Of a stretch of 64,000 nt of DNA, positions 39,901 through 51,245 are shown piece after piece. Positions within the stretch are counted from its first letter, which is position 1. Every line of letters starts with the position of its first letter. The notes under the pieces are model-generated. The model was not told the DNA's origin. It was given only the letters and a program-made list of their open reading frames with translations, and searched no databases. The translations under genes were made by a program, and so were the position numbers. The DNA comes from Aphelenchoides besseyi (taxonomy: Eukaryota; Nematoda; Chromadorea; Rhabditida; Aphelenchoididae), in contig JAMPIQ010000002.1 of the NCBI GenBank assembly GCA_024699855.1, positions 11,966,001-12,030,000 on the forward strand. Direction: 5' to 3'.

Positions 39901-42900
39901 AGTTTAACATTGTCTTATTTAGCTTAGTGAAGTTTTCGCCGAATTCATCAATCCGGTTATGCGCCAAATGGGTTATTGCTGTGGTCAGAAGCTCTCGTTT
40001 ACACCAATGGCTTTGTTTTGTTTTGGAGCTTCAACGTGTATCATTGCCCGAGATCAACAGTATAAATTGTACGAAAGTGGATCTTCGAAGTTCGGTGTTA
40101 CGGTTTCCGATCGTTACGTTTATTGTCTGAAGTGTTTCGAAGCGTTGCCACCAGAAGGAATCAATCTCAACGACAACCCAAGCGATCCTCCAAAGTAAGT
40201 TATCAGCGACAATATCTTTTACATTTACTGTTGTTATTGTAGCATGGCACCGAAGGAAAAGTTTCAAACTTTTAAGAACGATCAAATTGATCTTGAACCT
40301 TTTGAATTGTGCAAATGTTGTCGAAGGAAATGGCATCGAATATGTGCATTGCACAGTAAAAAGGTCTACCCTGAAGGTTTTATTTGCGATTCTTGTCGGA
40401 TCAGAAACAAAATACCAAAACCGGAAAACAAATTTACGGCCAAACGTCTACCTCATTGTCGATTATCGCAGTACATCGAAGAACGGGTGAATACATTCAT
40501 GGCGAATAACATGAAAGTAAAGGGGAATTACGAGGTTGTTATTCGCGTTCTTTGTGCCTCCGAAAAAGAAGTCGAAGTAAAACCGTTGATGAAAGCAAAG
40601 TAAGTTCTTGATTACGATAACCTGTTGTTTATTCTGAGTTTGTAGGTACAGCTCCGAGGGTTTTCCCGAAAGATTTCCATACAAAACAAAGGCGATCTTC
40701 GCATTTGAAGTCATCGATGGTGTGGAAGTCTGTTTCTTCGGTCTGCATGTTCAAGAATACGGCAGCAAATGTCCACCGCCAAATCGTCGACGTGTTTACA
40801 TCGCGTATCTCGATTCGGTTCATTTCTTTCAACCGCGTGAACTTCGAACCGACGTCTATCACGAGATTCTGTTGGGTTATTTGCAATATGTGAAGAATCT
40901 CGGCTATACGATGGCTCACATTTGGGCGTGTCCACCATCGGAAGGCGACGACTACATTTTTCACTGTCATCCGCCCGAACAGAAGATTCCAAAACCGAAA
41001 CGCTTGCAAGATTGGTACAAACGAATGTTGGACAAAGGGCGACAAGAGGAAACTGTTTACGAGTACAAAGACATTCTCAAGCAGGTAACAAAGTTTTTAC
41101 TAAAATCACAATTAAGAACTTCATTTTCAGGCAAAAGATGATGATCTGCAAAGTCCAACGTCGTTGCCGTATTTTGAAGGGGACTTTTGGCCAAACATGA
41201 TCGAGGATTGTATTCGTGACGCCGAAAAAGAGGAAAACGAACGAAGGAAGCTGGAACAATCGTTGGCGGCTGCAGCAGATGATGACGAAGATGATCTTTT
41301 CCAAACAGACGATGGACTTCGACTCAAAAAGAACAATAAATCCAGCAAAAAGAAAAGTAACCTGAAGAAACTGAGTAAACAGAAGAAGAAGGCAGCAGCT
41401 GGAACGGGAAATGAAGTCACGGACAAATTGTTCAATTTGTTCGAAAAACACAAAGAAGTTTTTTTTACCATACGTTTGGTTTCCCAACAAGCGGAATTAT
41501 CGATTAACAACCACGAAATCGAGGATCCGGATGCGTTGATGTCGAGTGAACTGATGGATGGTCGGGATACGTTTTTGAGCAAAGCGAGAGACGAACACTG
41601 GGAGTTCTCATCGATGCGACGAGCCAAGTACAGCACACTAAACTTCTGTCACGCTCTGCATACTCAAGAGAACAAAGATATTGCTACGTACACGTGTAAC
41701 AAATGTGGAAACAACGACGGCAAATGGCATTGCACAGTTTGCGAGGTGAGAGTTTTGACCATCTATTTGTCAATGAGACCATGGTTTTCAGGACTACGAT
41801 CTTTGCGCCAATTGTTACCAGGAGATTGGTCATGAGCATAAGATGGAAGAAGTGAAGCAATTGATTGAAGTTGACAAGTCGAATGAGTCTCATAACGCTC
41901 GTAACGAATCCGTGAAGAAATGCATTCAATCACTTGTTCACGCTTGTCAATGTCGCGATGCAAATTGTCGTCGTTCCACTTGCATGAAAATGAAACGTGT
42001 TGTACAACACACCAAATTGTGTAAACGTCGACAAACTACGAACTGCTCGGTTTGCAAACAACTCATTGCTCTCTGTTGCTATCACGCCAAACATTGCGAT
42101 TTGGCTCAGTGTCATGTAAGTTCATTTATAACGCTTTCCTGAAAATCTTCATATTTTTAGGTACCTTTCTGTTCGAATATTCGACAGAAATTACAAGAAC
42201 AGAAACGATCTCAAAACCGACGTGCTGACATGATGATGAGACGACGAATTGAAAAACTACACGCCGCGGGCGGTGGTGGTTCTCAGTCAACTCAATCATC
42301 TGCTCCGGCATCTCAGCCCTCGACTTCGAATACACCTCAAATGCAACAGGGTAGTCAGATGAGCATGCAACCTCAACATTCGCAGATGGCCGTCAACTCT
42401 CAACAATATCAACCATCACCTCACGGTCAGAACACAAAGCCACTTCATTCACAGCATCAAATGACACAATCTCATGGTCACATGAACGGCAATGACGGCT
42501 CTCACTATCAACGTAAGTTCTTCAGTAAAATAAAAGTAACGCGATTTTAGAACAAACAGTACCGAGTAAGCTAAATCCAGCTGGCATGCATCCACCACCG
42601 CAATATCATCAAACCCAAATGCCGATGCAGAATCAGATGCCCGGAATGCACATGAATCAACAGCGAATGCACGTAAGCGACGAAACAAACATTTTCTTTT
42701 GCATAATCTTCTTTCAGTCGAATCAACAAATGCATCCATCGCAAATGCAAATGTCATCTCATTCGCACATGATGTCCGGTTCATCACAACAGCACATGAA
42801 TCCGCACGGACAAGGTCCACAAATTCGTCCTCCTGGCCAGATAACAACTACGTTTATGCGACACTAAACAACAACGCTATTTATATCTCTGGTCTAAAAT

Positions 42901-43821
42901 TTCGTCCGCGCTTTAATCTCAACATCGGTCGTAGATTATTAGCGTTTATTAGGTTCGTACGACTCGCTCTATCAGTCTGCTCCTTCACTATGTGTTGTGC
43001 TTTCCGCGAACAGCAAACAACAATTTTGCATTAACACACTAGTTGACCATCGTTTCGCTTCTCATTTACGATAATGCAAACGAACTGAAACGAACTCAAA
43101 ACTCGTCTTAACACATTTTCGTTTATTTTTCGAACTTTTCTTTCAATCTTTCATTCAGTTACTTCAAGTTTCTGATGTAGATTTACACTTTCCAATTAAA
43201 ACATAGTGTGTTATACACAAAATACTTTGTTTCTGTGGGTCTTGCACTTTCACCTCGCTTGTCAGAACACTCGGGCACCGGCTTACAGTTGTTGTTGTGA
43301 TGGCTCTCGGGAGGGTGTGGAATTCATCTCAAACAAACTTTTGTGAGGTGAAGTTGTTGTTTGTTTTTTTGCAAACGTTGCTGTTGTCTGGTCGTTTGGT
43401 TGACTGTTGTTCTAAGACTTCTTTTAAACGGTCGTTATTTCAGGTCCTGTTTCCCAATCATCAAAAGCCGTCTACGAAAACGAATCACGTGTCAATCAGC
43501 AAGTCTGCGAGATCTTCCATCGATTGCAGTCGTTTCAAGATGGTGAAGAACGAAAACGGTTGTTGTTGGAACTCAAGAAAACACCACATCTATTTGCCGC
43601 TTTCCTTAAAATAAAATCAACAAACGAGGTAGTTCAAAAAATTGAAGCAAACTTCTTAACATTGTTGTTGATTTTAGCGAAACGGTCAGAAACTACCTTC
43701 AATGGACATTGTGAATGCGTCGATAAATCCAAATTCGTCTCCACAATATGCAGCATCACAGCATTCGGCTTGTGCGACAACAACAACCCAACAGTTGCCA
43801 CAATATTATTCGCAAAGTTGA
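36975..43821 (+). CDS. cbp-1: CBP/p300 histone acetyltransferase and transcription coactivator
   Basis: CBP acetylates histones (H3K27, H3K18) and bridges activators to the transcription machinery. The ATG at 36975 ([16 protein letters not shown]) resembles the worm CBP-1 start. In order: an LQELL motif (37290), Gln-rich linkers, TAZ1 (about 38231-38430, [14 protein letters not shown]...[12 protein letters not shown]), KIX (about 38748-39010, [20 protein letters not shown]), bromodomain (about 39552-39930, [13 protein letters not shown]), the RING/PHD region (about 40110-40420), and HAT (about 40460-41660). The HAT includes [20 protein letters not shown] and LQDWYKRML, which hold the catalytic Trp and Tyr. 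ZZ ([18 protein letters not shown]) and TAZ2 (about 41900-42200) follow. Exons after 43447 encode an IBiD/NCBD ([20 protein letters not shown]), so I extend the gene past the in-frame stop at 42867 to TGA at 43819-43821. The donor for that last long intron (CAAG|GTCCAC, about 42817) is a guess. Confidence 0.95.
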
Positions 43822-44656
43822 AGTATATTGTCGTATCTTTCTGCAAGACATTGCCATTGAAGTCTCCAAATTGTTGTCAACAAAAACCTTCTCATTTCCA
43901 AATCTCATTTGCTGAACATTTATACTTTTTTAGTATGTGGCCTTGACAAAACTTCTGGGTTTTTACTTGGAATTTCTTAAAGTCTATTTATTTTTCAAAT
44001 GCCTCATAGTACTCTACGAATAGTTTGTATTTTGGCCTTTTATTTCTGTATATTGCTTCTATCTTAACGTTGAATTTGTTACATAACTGTGTCGATTTCA
44101 CAAATTTCTAACCTCAAATGAGTGGACACTACAGGTGTCTATTTTGGGTTTAATTGTATGCTCAAACGTATTCTTTACAAGTGTCTCTCAGTTCTTATTC
44201 TTTTCATTTTGTTGTTTTAGTTTGATACTATGATCTATAGCGCGAATTCGAAGGTTTGCGTGCCCCAAATCTTTCTGTTTTCTTGTTTATAAACGAACAC
44301 ATCTCCGGGTTCCTTTTTAATAAAAATTTTTGTTTAATTCTATTAGTTATTTTTCTAAACTTCTTGTTCGATTGACGTTTTTGCTCATTTTGACAATCAA
44401 ATTGGCAAGAAAATGTATAAACGCCATATAACACTTTTTGTTTTCGACTTTGAACGTGTCAACTAACGGATGTGTTGTTGTTTGCCAGCTCAGAACGGGT
44501 ATTTGCTTTTGTTAAGATGCAACAAATTGTATGGAGGCTTTTCTCGTGTTCAGATTGTAAATACGCCCCAGAATGAACAATAAATCTAATAATTAATTCA
44601 AGGTCATTGGAAGCTTAAATGCTCCGACTTCGTAAAGATTCTGATCGACGACAAAC
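43822..44656. other. 3' region of cbp-1, nothing recognised
   Basis: AT-rich non-coding sequence between the CBP stop codon and the foldback element. No gene, RNA or repeat is supported. Confidence 0.45.
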
Positions 44657-44658
44657 TA

Positions 44659-44897
44659 CAGGGTGTCTCAAAAAAAAGGGCAATCGTGCTGTAACTTTTT
44701 AACCAGCCATTGTATGAAGATTCTGTAAAAAGAAACTAAGGTTGTTTTTGGCCGCGGAGTCGATTGGTCTAATTTTCTGCCGGATCGGACAAGTCCGCAG
44801 GCTGCTATGGACAATTTTGTACCTCCAAGCAAGTTTAACGCTGAGAGTTTTTGCATAAATTTACAAACGCTGCTTCCCATTCTTCATTTTTGTCTTC
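44659..44897 (+). repeat. Left inverted arm of foldback element
   Basis: Starts CAGGGTGTCTC and runs to GTCTTC at 44897. Its reverse complement matches the right arm almost exactly and carries an open frame that is probably a by-product of the repeat. Confidence 0.9.
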
Positions 44898-44934
44898 GTT
44901 ATGACGGTCAGTCGTTATCAATCCACTCATGACA

Positions 44935-45075
44935 ATCCGGATTTTGGAAGCATGGGAAGAACTAGGGCATAAGATTCCATTGTGCAATTTGTGGGTTAAT
45001 GAGTTTCTTAAGCGCATTGCTTTGGTAGTACGGGAACACGGAGGCCACATTGAACATCTTGTTAACAAACTGTAA
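44935..45075 (+). pseudogene. Remnant of mariner transposase C-terminus
   Basis: The plus-strand frame in the centre of the foldback element reads EAWEELGHKIPLCNLWVNEF, then LKRIALVVREHGGHIEHLVN and a stop. The last part resembles the usual mariner transposase ending in which a C-terminal (G/D)GGHFEH motif precedes the stop. No DDE/D catalytic residues remain, so it is a fragment. Confidence 0.55.
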
Positions 45076-45194
45076 TCTTTAATCTTAAATTGTTATAAAT
45101 AATCTGTAATCAAGTCCATCCATCAAGTGACATAACGACGTCACGCCATTTCGCCTCGCTTCGATTATTGATACCGCCAGCGCTTAAAAAAAAG

Positions 45195-45433
45195 GAAGAC
45201 AAAAATGAAGAATGGGAAGCATCGTTTGTAAATTTATGCAAAAACTCGCAGCGTTAAACTCGCTTGGAGGTACAAAATTGTCCATAGCAGCCTGCGGACT
45301 TGTCCGATCCGGCAGAAAATTAGACCAATCGACTCCGCGGCCAAAAACAACCTTAGTTTCTTTTTACAGAATCTTCATACAATGGCTGGTTAAAAAGTTA
45401 CAGCACGATTGCCCTTTTTTTTGAGACACCCTG
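45195..45433 (-). repeat. Right inverted arm of foldback element
   Basis: Starts GAAGAC at 45195 and ends at GAGACACCCTG. It differs from the left arm at about three bases, all close to the inner end. Confidence 0.9.
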
Positions 45434-45435
45434 TA

Positions 45436-46083
45436 GTTACTTTATTATTCATTGTCGTCAAGAACAAATGTCAATAAGATATTGCACACAAATTGAGACA
45501 AGTAATTGCAGTTAAGTGATATGTAAAGAATAAAAATAAACCGTGTATTAATGGACGACAAGTTGAAACTTCAAAATCAATAAACTAATGGATATGTAAT
45601 TACTGAGATTTCATGTGCACCGTAAAGAACTCAAAATAAGAAAAGACTTCTCGAGCATTTCGAATTGATACGCCAAACAAACAAGCTTCAAACATTGATG
45701 AAAAAGTAAAGGGTCACTTGGAAACAAAAGAACCCGAACGATGACGTTGGTCAGTTGCAGTAGTTAAAATAATAGATAAATTGAACAGCAAAGCGATAAC
45801 ACGTTTTCATTTCCTTTCACGGCACTCAATTTAACTGTTCTGCGTATTTGAGCGTTTAGTATAAGAATAAGATGATCAAAAGATAAACATTGGCATGAGC
45901 GAAGATCCACGTATTAACCTAAGCCGTCGAATCGAAAATTGACCACAAACAATTCAAGAACCTGAAAACTTAATGTGTAAGTCAAGCGCAATTTGATGTT
46001 ATTTTGTGATTTAAAGCAAAAATAATTTAAGCTTTAGAGGCAAGCTTATAGTTGCTCAATGTCTTGAAACTAACAAGCAAAAG
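45436..46083. other. Intergenic region between foldback element and stim-1
   Basis: About 650 bp of AT-rich sequence downstream of stim-1. No gene was recognised. Confidence 0.45.
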
Positions 46084-47683
46084 TTATAATTCAGCTCCAT
46101 CAGAACTACTGCTTGTCGAGTTAGCAGTTTCAACTGAGTAATGACTGTAACAGTTCGGATTGAAAGAATACGTGCCTTCTTGATAAAACTGTTCTTTGCT
46201 GTTTTTGTGTCCGCCGTTGTTGACCAGCGATGAAATATAGGAAGACGAAGCGGATGTCGGTATTCCACGATAAATTTCTTCGCGTTTGATTTCTAAAAAG
46301 AGTATGAAGCTTTTCAATCGGCAAAAACGTTCAACATACCTGTCGGACCCATGATCTGAAATCCCAAAATGTTTTCCATTTGAACATATCGATTATGCAG
46401 CTCCGCAATTTCCAACTTAATGCTTTCCATACGTTCTCTTTAAATTTGAAGGTGTTAATTCGGTTACATGCACTCGCTTACTTGAGCCTGAATATTTTCA
46501 AGTCGATATTCTCTGTTCCAGTAGTTGCTCCCGTTGCCAATTTCAACGAGTTCAAAAAACTCGTTTGTTTTTTTCGCATTTTATCCACAAACTCACGGGA
46601 CAGTTTCAACTCATTGAAACATTCCGCTTTGCTTGATTGTACATACGAAAATTCTTTCTCGAAGGTCACTCGAAGTAGAGGCTGCAAATCGCCCAATCGG
46701 CCGGAAGATGGATCAAAATTCGATTGAGCGTCGAGTTGCTGTTCCATTTCTTGTAACTGGTATTTCAACTAAATCCCAAACTTTTCATTAAAAAATATCA
46801 GAGTCTCTCACTTGTTCAAGATCTTCGGAAGACGTGTTGTCGAAGTTGCGTTCCATGTTGTTGAGAACGGCAAGTTGACCGCTGAGTTCTTCCAACTGTT
46901 TGTGCGACTTTTTCCGATGTGTCACAAAAACAACACAAAGAGCAATGAACGACGCAGCCAAAATCGCCAATGCAACATCTTTCATTGTAGACGAATCATG
47001 AACACCAAACAACACAACGTCTAATGCTTTCAGTTGAATTTTCTGTCGATGTACAGAATTTTTCACTTTGAGAACTTCAATTAGATAAGACGAGTTCTGA
47101 ACCGCCATTCTAATCGAATAAAAATTGTTAATCGCAAAAAAATTCACTAACCGTGGCAACACTATTCCGGAGCTTTTGGCCTTGACTAAATTGTCAGCAT
47201 ACTGTGGTAATCGAACCACAGTTGTAATCCAATTAACCATCTCATAAGTCGTCCATTCGCGCTCCGGTGATTGAAACCACGACTCCCACAGATCATCAAC
47301 GGTCACTGATTCGTCGGTCTTATGATGAAAAGCATTTTCTCGGACCGCTCGATCAGTCCCCGCGACTTTCATGTCGGATTTAAGAAACTAAAAACGTGAC
47401 TTAAAATCGCATATCGAAAACTTACATCAGCAGATTCGGCTCGATCCACCGATCCCGACTTGTCGTCGTCCATTTGTGAATGCAATTCTCGTATTGCTGC
47501 ATAACCTTCAGGATCGCGAAACTTTTCGTCCTCTGCAGTTATCGCAACATCTTAAACAACAGTTTGAAATCGTTGGACAATCAACTTAAACAACTCACGT
47601 TTTGTTGGTTTGATCGTTTGTGCGTGACATAAAAGAATAAATTGTCCGTAGAGTAGAATTAAATTCAATATGGTTTGACGCAT
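46084..47683 (-). CDS. stim-1: STIM, ER calcium sensor for store-operated calcium entry
   Basis: STIM senses ER luminal Ca2+ and activates Orai channels. The ATG at 47683 begins a signal peptide ([20 protein letters not shown]). A canonical EF-hand loop follows ([12 protein letters not shown] in [14 protein letters not shown]), then the hidden EF-hand region and SAM domain ([39 protein letters not shown]). Next come [16 protein letters not shown], typical of STIM, and one TM ([20 protein letters not shown]). On the cytosolic side there are only about 35 residues before [20 protein letters not shown], then the SOAR/CAD region ([51 protein letters not shown]). The C-tail is short and Ser-rich, ending SSSSDGAEL with TAA at 46084-46086. 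Coiled coil 1 is much shorter than in human STIM1, and no polybasic tail is visible. Confidence 0.94.
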
Positions 47684-48022
47684 TGTCTTCGAGAAGCCTG
47701 AAATCAACGTGTACTTTAAAGTTGAAGTGAATAGAAAATGTGGAGAGTATTGTGTTCCAAAAACAGTGCGAAACGCTCTTCACGGTCTGATAACAACCAG
47801 AGAATTGGGTTCGCTTTTCTTTCGGAAACCCAAAAAGACGGTGAACAAATAGGGAAATGCTCCGGAATGGCGAAGATGACTGTGATTAATCTGAGAATAA
47901 GCAAACAATTGCAACAAGTCAATCAAATCTGTTTGAATGCAATCAAACAAATCACATAACAATCAAATCAATTTGAATGACATCTAACAAACAAACATAG
48001 TTGATTACGAATACAAAAGATA

Positions 48023-48284
48023 TTATTGGCACTGTCTATTTAACAAACCAATCAGAAGCGCGAATAAAGCTCCCAATTGAAAAAGGCCCTGAAGGAAGGC
48101 TTGTGAGAAAGAAACAGTCGACCATCTTGTGTCGACTTTCACACAATCAATTCGCATAGGCGGACAGCGGATAACCAATTGCAGTTTAAGGCGAATCGCT
48201 TCTTCTAGTCGGTTATTGTTCTGATCAAACAAATAATCGACTTTAATATCCGAAAATTTGTTTTCTCCAATTTGCGTGCGATCC
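48023..48284 (-). CDS. C-terminal exon of a small membrane-anchored protein (partial model)
   Basis: An open segment reads RDRTQIGENKFSDIKVDYLF, then RLEEAIRLKLQLVIRCPPMR and RWSTVSFSQAFLQGLFQLGA, finishing with a hydrophobic helix (LFALLIGLLNRQCQ) and a stop at 48023-48025. A likely acceptor (TTTCCTCAG) lies at 48285-48293. I could not find an upstream exon that keeps frame with a good start codon, although coding-like residues (FFFTSDWQKRVEKIVQNIL) lie just upstream. Not recognised. If real, it is a tail-anchored or single-pass protein with its gene start near 48400-48600. Confidence 0.3.
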
Positions 48285-48609
48285 CTGAGGAAACAAGTCG
48301 ATGATTGACAAAATGTTTTGGACTATTTTTTCCACACGTTTTTGCCAATCGGAAGTGAAGAAAAAATGCTCATCTTTTGGTTTTATTCATCGACGAAAAG
48401 TATGAATTCGAGTTGACGTGCATTTTTCCAATTCTTTTTCTTAACTATTGTTTGTAAAATCGACTGCAACGTGATTGAATAGCAAATCTTTTAATATGCG
48501 TGATTGAAGTTGTGATATAGCAGACCATCTAATGCTAATGATTCGTGTTTTAGGTTGATAGATCCGAGTACCAGAAAACGGCAGTTGTAGTATTAGCCGA
48601 TGTAAGAAC

Positions 48610-50682
48610 ATGGAGAACGGCGAGTTTAGCAGAAAATGGCAAGTTGATTGTTTTGAATTTCTTTCATTCTTGACTAATTGTAGGACCGAAGTGAAAAGTT
48701 TCGAAGATAAAAGGCACAAGTTTTTGTCCGCACAACTTCGAAGTAACGTTTGCAACTACAAACTTAATTATCACATGTTTTCAGGCATACTCGGTCCATT
48801 CGAAACCTTCAGAGAACGATTTCCGAACATGACGCCCGGTATCATGCTCACGACAAGTGAAAAGTTCGCTCAAATCATGGCCAATAGCCAAAATGTTCGT
48901 GAACCGGACGTCAAGAACGCATCTTCCACACGATCATTAAAAGACAACGGCGAGCGGATTCCGTCAGTCCAAAAGATTGTTGATGTAAGTCATTTAATCT
49001 GTTCAAACAATCGTTCAAACTTAGGAAATGACGAACGTACCGACATTGATCGATCCATTCGATTCGTCCATATCGCAACGGTTGAAGAAGAGTTTGCCCG
49101 TGCGTGAGAAAACGAAACGCCCACACGATCAAAGTCCGGATGTCGCTCCACCAAAAGTTCCGAAGATTGAACCAAAAACAATTCTTCAACAAAATCCGGT
49201 TGATATAAAACAACCTAACCGAACATCGAAAGTCAGAGAAGTGTCGAATGGTTGGTTCAAAATTTCAGTTTCCTTGTTAACACACTCATATTAGCAATCA
49301 CTTCGTACGGCACAACGAATTCGAACGCCGAAAAACCGAAAGTAAAAACGTCGCAAAGTCAGTTGAAACCTTACATCAACAATGCTACGCGTATGAACTC
49401 GAGCAAAGAGCGAATTGCCCACGAACGCATAGAACCGTCAACCTCAATTGCAGAAAAGGCATCGCGTTCAGAGAAGTCACAGCATCGTACCGCTTCGAAA
49501 CCGGAATCAAGGCCTTCATCAGTTACTCCGCATATTCCTGATCAGTCACCATCACTTTTTTGCAAACCATCAACGTCGCCTGTTGCACGTTCTTCTGATC
49601 AAAACATCAGTGTTAGTAAACCGAAGCTTGTTCGTTGTAAACTTCCTGATTATGCAATTGGCGAATACGTTGGATACAAGATCAAGGTGCGTCTAATTTC
49701 GCTAGTATTCTGGAATCAAATTTGTCTCTTCAGATCACTGGCAAAGAGTCGGTTTTTCTACCCGAAATGGTTGTTTCACTCAACATTAAGAGAATGCCAA
49801 CTATTAAAGAGATAATGAGTCACGTGAAAAAATTGATCAAAAACTCGCCAAAAAACGCCAATGATCTCACTTGTAACGATATGAATCGAGCGTTCTTTTC
49901 ATGTGGTTTGATGCTTTACGCTGTTTGTCAGTGTTCACACGACCCGACTGATAATCTGCTCCATGAAGTCGTTTCTATTCTGAGGTAATAGCGAACTTTG
50001 AAACTTGTACTTTAAAATGATCTTTAGGACTATCCGCTCTAGGTTCTTCATAGATAGTCTTGAGACTCAAAAATTGAAAAACTCTACGCTCGTTTCCGCT
50101 ATCTTTCATCTTGCTGATGCGTACGTTTGTGAGAAACTGTACACAAATCAGATGGCCGTAAGTTCATGACAATCTTTGATGTATTTTATTAGGGATTTAG
50201 GCTGCAAGAACAAGACGCATCTTTATGGAAGAACACAAAAACCTGTGGTCAAATGTCGGCGAGAACGAGCAGATCTCCGTGGAAGCTCTGAACAAAATAT
50301 TGGAAATGAAAGACAAAACACTTTCAAAAGAGATACTCACGGATTGCACCACGAATAACATGGTAGTATTACACTTATTGTTTTATTTAGTTGTTTTTTA
50401 AGGTTAGCGTTACGAAGTTGCACTATCAACTGCTGCTTGAAATCTCTCAACATGCGATGCTACACGAAAGACACGTCTATGCGAAGAATCTGGCTCGTGA
50501 TCTCTTTCAAAAAACCGATAAGCGTACGTTCACTTAATCGATTCTGTATTTTATTTGGACTGTTTTTAGTGTTGTGGAATCACCTATCAAATGCAATGAA
50601 AATGAAACTCGACGGTTCTTCGGCATACGAAATCGGTGACTGCATATTCAGTTTGATATACTGGTTCAACAACAATGCTTAA
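48610..50682 (+). CDS. AF4/FMR2 (AFF)-like transcription elongation scaffold
   Basis: AFF proteins are disordered scaffolds of the super elongation complex (P-TEFb, ELL, ENL). The ATG at 48610 gives MENGEFSRKWQ. After short introns come ILGPFETFRERFPNMTPGIM and LTTSEKFAQIMANSQ, then a long disordered Ser/Pro/Lys region with KRPHDQSPDVAPPKVPKIEP. From about 49620 the sequence becomes ordered: KLVRCKLPDYAIGEYVGYKI, then NRAFFSCGLMLYAVCQCSHD and HEVVSILRTIRSRFF, then LVSAIFHLADAYVCEKL. The end reads HYQLLLEISQHAMLHERHVY and YEIGDCIFSLIYWFNNNA, with TAA at 50680-50682. The order and spacing of these helices follow the C-terminal homology domain of AFF proteins, which dimerises, although identity is low. 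The N-terminal AFF motifs were not convincing. Treat the assignment as moderate. Confidence 0.55.
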
Positions 50683-51245
50683 TCGTATATTCCCGAAAAT
50701 TTTAGTATATGTAAATTTTTATTTTGACATAAATATTTTATTGATGACCTTGTCCAATTATTATAATTACAAGATTGATTGCGACAATTCGCTTTCAACA
50801 ACCCACAGAATTCAAAACCCGATTCATTCGTAGAAGATGATAGGATCTCGGCGTTCTTGACAACGATCGTCTGCGTCCCGTCGCGAGAATATGAAGCGCT
50901 CGAAAGTCGTTCGAACGCAAAAAGGCAGCGATTTCTCTTCACGCGCTTGCTATTGGCATCTCACGCAACAGCCGGAAAGTAAATTTCTATTGTCATATTC
51001 GATTGCTGCGAGGACTTTGACGACCATCGAATGCTGTGATTATTGAATTCGACGCTCATGTCAAGAATATTCAAAAAGAAGTAGGTTGTGCTTTTTATGA
51101 TTCACGCGGACGTATCCGCTCGTTTTTTATTATGCACTTGATTTGGCCTGAATCATATTGTTGTTTTTCAAGTCGTACGTCCGTTCTTTTATTTGCGTCC
51201 CATAAAATTGTGTCCAAGAATCTCGATCATTCGTAATTTTGTAGA
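50683..51245. other. Gap between AFF-like and formin genes
   Basis: About 560 bp holding the end of the AFF-like gene (AT-rich, AATATTTTATTG-like signals near 50725) and the formin upstream region. A TTTTGTAG acceptor at 51237-51244 just before the formin ATG could be a trans-splice or 5' UTR intron site. Confidence 0.4.

Larger units (their letters stand above)
44659..45433. mobile_element. Mariner/Tc1-type foldback element with 239-bp inverted arms
   Basis: A 775-bp element is bounded by TA dinucleotides (44657-44658 and 45434-45435), the target duplication of Tc1/mariner elements. Its ends are perfect inverted copies beginning CAGGGTGTCTCAAAAAAAAG. The two arms (44659-44897 and 45195-45433) are equal in length and by eye differ at only about three positions, so the element is young or homogenised. 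The roughly 300-bp centre carries what looks like the C-terminal end of a mariner transposase. It cannot encode an active enzyme and would depend on one elsewhere. It sits between cbp-1 and stim-1 and disrupts neither. Confidence 0.9.

Noticed and set aside
42699..43034. Alternative reading frame after TAZ2 of CBP
   Set aside because: No CBP-like sequence; the Gln/Met/His-rich frame is the one continuous with TAZ2.
44668..44880. A 70-residue open frame on the minus strand, repeated almost exactly at 45212-45424 on the plus strand
   Set aside because: Both copies are the inverted arms of the foldback element; the open frame follows from the repeat and has no start context or family.
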